A stretch of 34,439 nucleotides of DNA, from contig JABVXU010000563.1 in NCBI GenBank assembly GCA_013365365.1, forward strand, positions 1-34,439, written 5' to 3'. The first letter of the stretch is position 1, and each line of letters starts with the position of its first letter. The DNA comes from Cruorifilaria tuberocauda (lineage: Eukaryota; Nematoda; Chromadorea; Rhabditida; Onchocercidae). The position numbers and the translations under genes were made by a program. Below the pieces are notes generated by a model that was not told where the DNA came from, searched no databases, and worked only from the letters and a program-made list of their open reading frames with translations. This document shows, one piece after another, positions 11,160 to 32,537 of this stretch.

Positions 11160-11700
11160 ATATATATATAGAACATTGTAATATTATCACCAATACATTG
11201 ATTACAATTGAAGACACAAAACGTTATCATTAATGATATAATACGGCTATGCTATACTCTTCATATCAAGTTATTCCATTGTTATAACAATTAGAACTGA
11301 AGACACGATACGTTATCATGAATAATAAAAAACGTTATCATGAATACGATTATATCCATTGTTATAATAATTACAATTGAAGATACGATACGTTATCATG
11401 AATTATACAAAACGTTATCATGAATACGATTATATCCATTGTTATAATAATTACAATTGAAGACACGATACGTTATCATGAATAATAAAAAACGTTATCA
11501 TGAATACGATTATGCTATACTCTTCATATCAAGTAATTCCGTTGACACTATCACGATTACATTGATTACAATTGAAGATGGAATACGTTATCATGAATAA
11601 TACGATTATGCTATACTCTTTATATCAAGTAATTCCATTGTTACTATCACGATTATATTGATTACAATTGAAGATAAAATACATTATCATAAATGATATA
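11160..11700. repeat. 80-bp tandem array, three good copies with diverged flanking copies
   Basis: GTTATAAYAATTASAAYTGAAGA starts units at 11281, 11361 and 11441 (period 80), each with two CGTTATCATGAAT elements and ending CGATTATATCCATT. Diverged copies on both sides (11200-11280 and 11520-11700) carry ATTACAATTGAAGA plus a GCTATACTCTTCATATCAAG segment. Non-coding. Confidence 0.85.
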
Positions 11701-13488
11701 ATAGGTTTTTCTATATTCCTCATACCAAGCAATTCTATTGTAATATGATACATTTATTAATATTCAATTTATTAGTATTCATTATACTGTACATTAATTT
11801 TTCATGATTTTTCTTTTTTTATAAATACAAAAAAAAAAACTGTAAATTTTAGAAATGTAAATTACTTACCATTCATTAATTCATATTTATATAAAATGAA
11901 CAAAATTAATTAATATCTGTTTAATAAAAAGCATTGCAAGTAAATTTGTATTTTTTCTCAGTTTATTATATATTAATTTTTATATCAATCAATCGATTGC
12001 AAATCAAATAAATTTCGAATATTCTTAAATCATCCCTCTTTTTTGATTGGTATAAAGGATAATATTTATTGATTGATCAGTTATTGATTAGCTAAATTTC
12101 TAAATTAATTTGTTGTTAAATGGGGGGAAAATAGACAAATAAGGATTTATACGAATAAATTTAATAATTTTTCAATTTTCTTAATAATAGCTAATATAGA
12201 TCAAAAATAGATAGTCTAATATTTGTAAGCTTTATTCAATACATTAGCAGTGAGATTATGATTAATACACAAACAAACCGAGAATAAAATCAGTATCAAG
12301 TAAGAGTAATACAGTGACAGTAATTTTTTAACTTCCCAAAAACTAGTATAAAGTAAGAGTAATAGAGAGATAGTGATTTTTTAAACTTTCATTAACTTTC
12401 CAATAACTGATATTTGATAGAATTTAAGAGATTTAAGAGATTAAAGAAGAAATAATGGAATACTTAATAAGTATTAAAATAATTTATTTGACCATAATTT
12501 ATAGTTTCACTTAATCAAAATTCAAGGAGCATAATGAAAGATTTTAACTGTAAATGGGAAATTAAAAGTTAAAAGATTAATTTTAATAAGAGCAATGAAT
12601 GGAAAAACAGGAACAGAAATGTCAGTTGCTAAAGCAAACACCATAATTGATTGAAAGTGAAAGAATAATAGAATATAAGCTAATCAGCTGCTATATAGCA
12701 AATGCTATTGATAATATCAGCAAACTATTTCCGCCTCATTGATGTAAAAAGCGAAATTATCCAGGAGAAGCTACTAAACTTCAAGATAAAATATATCCTT
12801 CCGATGTAAATTATACTTTATTTAAAATGAAATATCGATATTGTTGTGAAAGATAATTTCAATTACTCTTATCACAAGTTTATTAGCAATCAAAAAAAGA
12901 AGAAAAAAAAGTTGATACATTAAGTAAGATATATCACTATAAGATATATCGATATATATCACTTAATTAAATTAACTTTTAGAAAAAGTTCTATTCATTA
13001 AATGTTTCGAAGATAAAACCTGCTACTTTTCTCGAATATCATAATATTGAAAGAGTGATAGCTACCGAAACGTATCATTTTTACAATTGATATTTTAATC
13101 TATTTAACTTTATCACTTTCATTAGTGATAAGATGTAAGAGAGTTTAATTGATCAGTGCGGTAATTAAGCATGAATACAATACTATAAAAAATAGATAGA
13201 GTTCAAAGGGTGATGAATGCTATAAGTATATTCATTCTCTTTTTTTACTCTTAATTAATTAACACTAAAACAAATCTTACCTTACTATTACCTCCTTATC
13301 CGTCCTATACCGGTTTGATTAATCTATTTGCATAATGTATCTTACTCAGTAAAACGGATTGTAGCATAACTCTTCTGCTGGTTTTTGCCAAAGTTTGTTG
13401 GCAAGCTTGACCACTGGTGATTATGATTGAGGAGAGAAAGATTCTATTAGCTTAAAAAATAGTATGCTATTTGAGATAGTCTTGTTTT
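11701..13488. other. AT-rich 5' flank of ama-1, no gene seen
   Basis: AT-rich sequence without a supported gene. It has a small direct repeat (TAAGAGTAATA at 12301 and 12354) and, at 13385-13404, a perfect 7-bp inverted repeat TTGCCAA/TTGGCAA with a 6-base spacer. Complexity rises after about 13260, consistent with the distal part of the ama-1 upstream region. Confidence 0.5.
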
Positions 13489-13820
13489 TATACGTTTTAC
13501 ATTTATCCAGAGAGTTATTACTTCTCCAGAATTAGCTCTACGTGAATAACCCTAGAGGGTATGTACTCATTATTTCTGTGGAATTGGTTTTACGTGAATA
13601 ACCCTAGAGAATACGTCTTCATTGCTTCTCTAGAATTGGTTTTACGTGAATAACTCCAAGGAATACGTACTTTCGGTCAATTGCTTGTTCCCCATTATTT
13701 CTCCAGAATTGGCTTTACGTGAATAACCCTACAGAATACGTCTTCATTGCTTCTCTAGAATTGGTTTTACGTGAATAACTCCAAGCAATACGTACTTTCG
13801 GTCAATTGCTTGTTCCCCAA
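13489..13820 (+). repeat. Nested repeat in the ama-1 5' flank
   Basis: A 125-bp higher-order unit starting CATTATTTCT is present at 13568 and 13693. Each unit contains two monomers built on CCAGAATTGGTTTTACGTGA. A fifth, more diverged monomer lies at the left end. Both units end GTACTTTCGGTCAATTGCTT followed by GTTCCCC. The array stops about 130 bp before the ama-1 start codon. Confidence 0.9.
13539..13779 (+). promoter_or_regulatory. Five TACGTGAATAAC motifs upstream of ama-1
   Basis: The 12-mer TACGTGAATAAC occurs at 13539, 13591, 13643, 13716 and 13768 without a mismatch, while the sequence between copies varies more. All five lie in one orientation 170-410 bp ahead of the start codon. 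The TACGTG core resembles a bHLH-PAS type site. A regulatory role is inference only, because the motif also rides on a duplicated repeat. Confidence 0.4.
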
Positions 13821-13949
13821 AGATCAAACATAGAGATTTAGCGTTCATTGAAATCGAACATTGATTGTACTAATTTAAATATAGCTCATTTATAGATAAA
13901 CCGTAAAGAATCTGATCGTTAACTGTGATTGAAGATATAGCAATATCCG

Positions 13950-25995
<12,046 letters not shown>

Positions 25996-26525
25996 TTTAT
26001 GAACAGGATTTGTTTATTATACTTAAGAACAACAGTTTTCTGCAGTTATGGTTATATGTCAATTATAATATTCCTTTTTGTAGGATTGCCCTTCTCGTTT
26101 ACAAGTGATGAATCTAATATTTAGGTTATGTAATTATTTTGATGGTCATGCCTTTTAGCCACAGCAATATTGTGTAAATTTCTATTTATTACTATGCGAT
26201 CTCAATAACTGGAAAAAAAAATTCTCTTATTCTCTTTATTGATACTATTTATACTTTTTTTGGTGTTTACATCTTTATTCTGTTTAAATGTTTTGTAAAT
26301 AGCATGGTGGTGTCAAATGGACTAATTGCGATATGAATTAAGCGAAATTAAATTAAATTAGAATTAAGAATCACTTCGAAAACTGGATTTTCACGGGTTA
26401 CATTGCGTTCTGTATTCTTAAAAAAACTTTTGCTGGGATAAAACATTTATTATATCATTCCCATTTGTTATTGTGTATGTTTATTGTATAAATTATTCTT
26501 CATTTGGTATCTTTATCTGCATTAC
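25996..26525 (+). other. ama-1 3' flank, probable 3' UTR
   Basis: T-rich sequence following the ama-1 stop codon. I saw no AATAAA in the first 600 bases; GATAAA occurs near 26438 and the first AATAAA words are at about 26685 and 27074. The polyadenylation site cannot be placed from sequence alone. Confidence 0.4.
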
Positions 26526-26765
26526 ATGTTATTCTTGAAAAGAAGCATGATTGATCGATCAGCAGTTCATGGCTATTTCATATGCAAGGGATGCAAGTGC
26601 AACATTGTCGTGATGCATTCATTGGAAGTCACCGATGAGTGTATTTACAAAGTGATGAGACATAAGTATCGAGAGATATGGAGAAATAAATATGGATATA
26701 AATATCCGAAATTCAATGCTGCTTCTCTTATGCCGAATATTTTACAAAGTGAATTAAGCATTTAG
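26526..26765 (+). CDS. Orphan short reading frame with a CxxCxC motif
   Basis: A frame of 79 codons from the ATG at 26526 (72 codons from the ATG at 26547) ends in TAG at 26763-26765. From residue Met-8 on, the composition is protein-like and unlike the AT-rich noise around it: a GYFICKGCKCNIVVMH segment with closely spaced cysteines, then a basic RHKYREIWRNKYGYKY stretch. I do not recognise a family. It lies about 0.5 kb after the ama-1 stop and could be a small gene, a final exon whose upstream exons I cannot see, a relic, or chance within the ama-1 3' UTR. Confidence 0.3.
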   Translation: MLFLKRSMIDRSAVHGYFICKGCKCNIVVMHSLEVTDECIYKVMRHKYREIWRNKYGYKYPKFNAASLMPNILQSELSI

Positions 26766-28838
26766 TAAACGATAATTTAGAGTTTTATTTGGCTTAGGTT
26801 TATAAGAAATAATAATTTCTTATAAACTTACCCATAGACAGGGTTGTTCTAATTCATTTGAATCGTTGTTGAGGATTTTAAATTTTAGCATTGCTCTTCC
26901 ATCTTTCCAGTTCGGGTACATGAGCAGCTAACTTAAATTCTTTAGATATGATTTTTTCTTTCTGTTCATTTTTTTACGGTATTCCTTTTTAGGTTTTGAT
27001 AAAAGGTTTTTTGAATTCATAAAAATAGCTAACATATTGACATTAATGTTGTTAAATATGATAAGGAAATTGAAATAAAGCTGAACTTTCTAACTATTAT
27101 TATTTGGAAACTTAGTTTCAAATTTCTACTTTTCAATTTTTATCTTAATGAAATCTACCCAACATGCTTTGTTATCAGTATTCAGTATTTGAAAAGTTTT
27201 TCAACAAATCAAAAAATAATCATATCATATCATACTATATACTAATTGCCAATTTCTGGAAAATTTATCTAGTGATAAGATTGATAAGATGAGAATGAAC
27301 GAGAATTTTCAATTTTTGATTAGATAAAAAGGAATGGGAAATTTTGAAAATCTCTGCATAATTCAGGAGGAGTTTCTTAACAAATCAAAAATAATCATAT
27401 CATATCAATTGTTAAATATGATAAGGAAAGGAAAATTGCAAAGATTTTAAACTAAATAAGTTTTTCAAATTGAGGAATTAATGAACTTAAATTCTCATTT
27501 ACTCGAATTCAATTTCAAAGTTAATTTATTTCTTCGGTTAACTTTCAATATATATTTTTTTTTATTCCAACTGTCATTTACTATGATTGACAAGAATTTA
27601 CAGTAACTTTTTTTTTATATCGCTTGCTATGAAAGTTAGCTTTTCTTATGATTTTTTAGTGTACTATAATTATAACTTATTACTTTTCGATAATAAGTTA
27701 TCATTTTAAGTTATCCTTATTATAAGTTATCATTTTTCGAGAATTCTCCATTTTTGTTCATATTGATTAATCTTTCATTTGTCTTCTAAATTATTTGATT
27801 GTTTGAGAAGAAAAGAAAGTACGATGACGAGGTATTTCATTTAAATATAAGAAGAGTGTGAAAATTTTGTATTTTAACTAACTTTTATTGTTTACTTTTG
27901 GTTTAAATATTATTTAAGAAAAATTTTACGAATTTTTTTTTTCAAATTAACTTCCAGTTTTTCGCTAACAAACAAAATTCAGTAGCTTTGATGATCTAAA
28001 TTTCGTTTTTTGCTTATTTCAATAATCGATTGCAAGTTTGATGACAAATCACAAATCAATCAGTGATAGTTACTTATTTATAAGATTTAAAATTTATCAG
28101 TGATAATTAGAAATAACTGAATTACTGATAAATGGGAATAATAAGTTATTTCTAGCAGTTAAAATTCATCAATGATAATCATTGATAAGTTGGAATAAAA
28201 GCTATTTCTAAAAGTTAGAATTTATCATTGATAATTAAGAATAATCGAATCGCTGATAAGTAGTAATAATAAGTTATTTCTGAAAAGTAAAATTCCAAAC
28301 ACAGATAACGAATTATTTGTTAGCTTATCTCTCTTTTACGTCATTATCAGTAGTTACACTTCAAATTGTTTATCTTTTATAGCAATTTCAAATTATTTAA
28401 ATTTCAACACATTACTTTTGTCTTCGCTTTTTTGGAAAATACTTTTTTCAATAAAATTTATTCATAAACTAAAAATGGAAACATTTTCGAGCGTTAAAAA
28501 TAATAAATAATTTATTTCTGATGTGAAATATGAATCAACAATGATTATTACTGATTATTCTCTAGGAATAGGAGGAGGGAGGAATCACTACTGATAATTT
28601 CAGTACTGATAATTCTTTAGTTCGTTGAACTATTCATTTTACTGAAAATAAACATTTTAATTAACTGAAAGATTAAAATTGTAAAAATGAATGGATGAAA
28701 GAGAAAGCTTATCAAACAGTTATAAAAGTAATCAATGGTATAATTTCATTTGAAATTTCTTTTATCAAATTAAATTTCCTACTATTTTAAATTTTAGCAA
28801 ATCAAACATATATATTAGCTATTTGATAATTAATTAGC
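26766..28838. other. AT-rich intergenic DNA, no gene seen
   Basis: AT-rich sequence with dispersed repeats: ATAATCATATCATATC at about 27208 and 27390, TTGTTAAATATGATAAGGAAA at 27049 and 27410, ATAAGTTATC words at 27690-27735, and a diverged three-copy unit around TAAGTTATTTCTNNNAGTTA at 28085-28290. No coding, RNA or mobile-element signal found. Confidence 0.55.
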
Positions 28839-29934
28839 TTACATCGATTTAGCTAATTTGCGAAATAGAGATCGTCGTTTACGTCCATTACCAAAGCATG
28901 GACAACAACTGCAACACATTTGCCTGTTACTCTGTGGCGGTAATTGCATTACAGCGCCTTGTCCAAATGGCGGTAATTGCATTGCTACTCCTTGGCCAAT
29001 CATTGCTTGCTGTTGGGGCATGAACATTTGACTTGTTTGGGTACAGCAAATTGGTGGTGGTTGAATTACCTGTGGCGGTGGTTGACAGCAAATACGTTGG
29101 CTTATTTGACAACAAACAGGTATTGGCGGAGGTGTCGTTAGTGGCGGTAATGTAATTATTGGTTGTGGTGGTGGCGGTTGGGGACAGCAACAGAAGCTAA
29201 AAAAAAAACAAAATTTTAATTGATTACAAAATTGCACTTTTATTAATCAGTGTACAATTTTGCAGCTAATAAGCTAACCGATAGTTATTTTGTCAAGTAT
29301 ATTCTATGAGTCATGAAATTTCACAAAATTTCCACTTTAAAAAAATAAATTAATTTAATTAAATTTCAGAAAAATCAGTTCTTTTTGTAAATTGAAAAAT
29401 TCAGAATTCATTAAAAATTCAAAGTAAATATTTGCAAAGGAGTAATTTAGTTGTAAATGTTTTATATAACAATTTCAAATTATTTAAATTTAAATTAAAT
29501 GTAATTGATATTGAAATTTGTTATAAAAATTTCTGATATTAAATTAGATTTAACATTAAATTTGATCTGATATTAAGTTTGATATTAAAAATATGAATTA
29601 ATTAAATATGTGGAAAATGATTGAGATTTTTATTTAACTTTATTTAACTTAAATAACTCTTTGTGTTATTAGTAAAAACATAATTTAACTTAAAAAACTA
29701 TTTTTGTTATTAGTAAGAAATAAAGTCAACTTTTCTTTTTATTACTTAAAATCAGAAATGAAATAATTAAATGACGTACGCCATGCAACAGCAATGTTGC
29801 TGTTGGCCACAACCGTTGAAATGTCGTTTGAATCGTAATGATATCAGGTTATCATTTAAATCAGGATTAATTAATGGTGCACAGTGAATTGCAGCCACAA
29901 TTAGTGATAGGAGAAAGATAAAGAATGTTATCAT
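28839..29934 (-). CDS. Secreted Cys/Pro/Gln-rich precursor protein, two exons
   Basis: Exon 1 is complement(29780..29934) and exon 2 complement(28839..29196). A GTACGT donor and a T-rich TTTTAG acceptor join them in frame to 170 residues. The ATG at 29934 begins a clear signal peptide (MITFFIFLLSLIVAAIHC, likely cut near residue 18). After a short acidic stretch comes RFKR (34-37), matching the furin-type R-X-K-R pattern. The body (38-155) is rich in CC pairs, PPP runs and Gln, with an MQLPP motif twice. Then GRKRR (156-160) and a basic tail RSLFRKLAKSM. I recognise no family. The Cys/Pro bias recalls some nematode extracellular proteins, but no defining domain is present. The TATA box upstream on the same strand supports a real gene. 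Role unknown; probably extracellular. Confidence 0.7.
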
Positions 29935-30605
29935 AGTGATAAGAAATGATAAGAATTTGTGAAATTTTTTAAATATAAATAATTTCACGTAGAGGAATAT
30001 GGATTATTGCAAAGATTTGTTTGGGTAAATTATTAGCTAAACTAGCTGATATGGTCAATTCTTCGTCTATTTTATACTGAAATGATTTTCAATTTATCGG
30101 ACCGGTATTTCTCGAATTTACTTACTGATATTTTTCGAATTTTACACAATTTTTTTTCCCCTAGCAAATAAAATAATTGAGAGGAGAAGTGAAGATTTGA
30201 GGGAAAGAAATAAACTAGATTTTCTTGTGAATTAAAAAACAAAAAACGAAATTGAAGTAATTGAAAATGTGAAAGTAAACAAAAAGTTAAATATTTTTGA
30301 GTGGAAAGATTACTTCTTTAACTTTACTCGTCTTCTTTTTTTTTCATTCATTTGATTATTTTGAACTAATCTGATATTACTTTTAAAAGATATGAAATTG
30401 TGGTTAACTAGTAAGAATAGTTTTGTTAGTAACTGCTAAGTGGAAAAAGTAACGAATCTTGCTTTAAATTATTTAATTTAATTGAATTCATTTAAAAAGT
30501 AAAAGAAAGGAAAATAAATCTAATAGAAAAATGAATTTGTATTATTGCGTCGTTTTTTTTTTCCTGATTGAATTTTCGTTTTTGAAAAATAACAAGAAAA
30601 ACGTG
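29935..30605. other. Upstream region of the secreted Cys/Pro-rich gene; nothing further seen
   Basis: AT-rich DNA containing the TATA element listed separately. No other gene, RNA or repeat is evident. Confidence 0.5.
30068..30076 (-). promoter_or_regulatory. TATA box for the secreted Cys/Pro-rich gene
   Basis: On the minus strand the sequence reads GTATAAAATAGACG, a strong TATA element, about 135 bp ahead of the start codon at 29934. Transcription would begin near 30040. No obvious trans-splice acceptor lies between it and the ATG. Confidence 0.5.
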
Positions 30606-31270
30606 AAAGTATGGATTATTTCCTGTTGTTCAATGTTTTCTCAATACATTTAATTAATAATTAGCGGTTAATTAGAGAGTTAAAAAAAAGTTTCAATTTA
30701 AAAATCTTCGAATTCCTAAGTTTAAATGATAATTTAATCAATGGTTTCATCCTAGATTTCTCAAAGTTTTTTTCCGTAAATCTTTAAATAAGAAATTAGA
30801 AAAGGTAAAAGTTTATCAGAAAGGTAAAAGTTAAAAGTATGGATTATTTCTTTTGTTGTATGCTTTATCAGTGATTAATAGTTAGCTTTTAATAATTAAT
30901 AATTAGCTGTTAATTAGAAAATTAAAAGCTTGAATTTAATTTTTAATTTTTTCTGCTATTTCCAAGTTTAAATGATATGCAGACAATTCAGTAGTGTTGT
31001 TTCATCTGAGATTTCTCCAATTACCTTTTCCAATAAGTCCTCGACTAATAATTATTCTCCAATTACCTTTTCCAATAAGTCCTCGACTAATAATTATCTA
31101 TTAGTAATCAATAAATATCTACTAATTAGAAAAATAAATGCCTTAATTTACTAAAAATCTTCGAATTTCCGGATTTAAATGATATGATATATGAATAATT
31201 CAACAATTGTTTCATCTGAGATTTCTCAAATTTCTTTTTCCGATAAACTTCCGAATAATCGATTGATACA
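30606..31270. repeat. Three diverged copies of a segment of about 200 bp
   Basis: Copies at about 30610-30790, 30838-31060 and 31095-31260 share the same order of blocks: TAATTAGCTGTTAATTAGA or a variant, a TTTAAA-rich link, (CTTCGAATT)TCC, TTTAAATGATA, then (GGT)TTCATC(TGAG)ATTTCTC and a T-rich TTTTCCGATAA-like end. Identity is moderate by eye, with indels. Non-coding. Confidence 0.7.
31014..31097. repeat. Perfect 42-bp tandem duplication
   Basis: TCTCCAATTACCTTTTCCAA plus TAAGTCCTCGACTAATAATTAT is present twice with no mismatch, inside the middle copy of the larger repeat. The absence of divergence indicates a recent event. Confidence 0.95.
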
Positions 31271-31616
31271 ATTGTTTGCTTTTTTTCTTGGTTGATCATA
31301 AAAAAGTTAAATTTTTCCTCCACTGAAATAAATATTTTGAGAAAATGAGAGTAAACAGTGATAGCAAGCAGGTGGCAACTGCTCATAGCTAGTTTAAAAA
31401 TGCTTACTTAAAGCAACAATTTCCGTGAATTGATTTCCAACTAGCTATACACATTTTATTATTTTTCAATATTTTAAAAAATGCTTATATTTTAAGAAAT
31501 GAATTAAATTTCAGGATTGATTAGTTCGACTGATCAAGAAGTGTCAATCAATTTGTATTGATCCTTTCCTTTGCTTTCTTTCAATTCGCTATATTTTGAT
31601 CAGCAATGCAAATATT
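31271..31616. other. Upstream region of the receptor exons
   Basis: AT-rich sequence ahead of the nicotinic receptor start. A TTTTGATCAG sequence ending near 31603 could serve as a splice or trans-splice acceptor shortly before the first ATGs; this is weak. Confidence 0.35.
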
Positions 31617-32185
31617 ATGATTATCATGATGAATTCAGCGCAATTATTGCAATTGATCGTTGTAATAATTCATGGTAAGATAAATTGACATGTTGATAAT
31701 TTTAATATTTATTGATTGATTTTCATAAATAATCAATAAATTAAAGTTAATTTTAATAGTGATCAATTGAATTCCATTCAAATCTTAAGAATTTTAATAT
31801 ATTTGATGATTGATTTTCATAGCTAGTCTATTAAATCAATAATAATTTTATCAATGGATCAATTGAATTTCATTGAAATTCTTAAGATTAGGATTTTAAT
31901 AATAGGATCAGTTTAATTTAATTCAAATCTTTATCATTCAAATTATCAAATCTAATGATAAAATTATTTTTTTAACAAATCTTTTTTAATTTTAATAAAT
32001 TTTAAATTTTAACAAATTAGTTTAACTTAATCATTTCAGTAGATGGCTTATTATGTAATCGTTACGCTGATCAATTATATGAAGATTTATTGTATTTCTA
32101 CAATAAAAATGTAAGACCTATACGAAATGCGAGTAATACAGTACAGGTTAAATTTGGTGCATCACTGATACGTATCATCGATGTG
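31617..32185 (+). CDS. Nicotinic acetylcholine receptor subunit, first two exons only (partial)
   Basis: Cys-loop ligand-gated channel subunits of this family form acetylcholine-gated pentamers at synapses and neuromuscular junctions. Exon 1 (31617-31674; in-frame ATGs at 31617, 31626 and 31629) encodes a signal peptide ending LLQLIVVIIHG. Exon 2 (32040-32185, preceded by ATTTCAG) encodes the diagnostic start of the extracellular domain: YADQLYEDLLYFYNKNVRP, an N-glycosylation site NAS, and VQVKFGASLIRIIDV. Exon 2 is 146 nt, a length I recall for the second exon of many such genes. It ends at a GTTAGT donor in phase 0, just where DEKNQ-type sequence should follow. I found no later exon (loop, Cys-loop or membrane segments) on the + strand to the window end. 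Subunit type cannot be assigned. Confidence 0.85.
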
Positions 32186-32537
32186 GTTAGTTTTTTTTTT
32201 TTTTTTTTTAAACTGTATTCTGATCATTTCAAAAAAAAATACTTTGTCAAATATGCTTTAAATATTGATCGATAGATCGGTACTTTAGAGAACCATCGTT
32301 AACCATACTTTTCAATCTCTAATTACTCTAATTACTAATTACTCTCTAATTACTTTTGAAATTTTGAAATAAATTTTCATACCGAACAATCGGTGTAATT
32401 CCGAACAGAAATCAAAAACAATAAAATAACAAAAGTAAGTAAAATATCTATTAGCTTATTAGTACTTTAATAAAGCTTAAAAGAAAAAAGTCTAGATCAG
32501 GATTAGCTTAGTTTAATATAGGCTAGATTTGATTAAC
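32186..32537. other. Spacer or intron between the receptor exons and the convergent collagen gene
   Basis: Starts with the receptor intron donor and a T run at 32190-32209, then AT-rich DNA that also serves as the collagen gene's 3' flank on the other strand. ATTAAA words on the minus strand at 32466-32471 and 32513-32518 are possible polyadenylation signals for the collagen. Confidence 0.45.

Noticed and set aside
13385..13404. TTGCCAA/TTGGCAA inverted repeat as an NFI-type site
   Set aside because: The half-sites face the wrong way for the usual TTGGC-N5-GCCAA arrangement, and a single copy is weak evidence.
31126..31386. Minus-strand frame of 86 codons
   Set aside because: It overlaps the triplicated non-coding segment, is Lys/Phe/Ile rich, and shows no domain or splice context.
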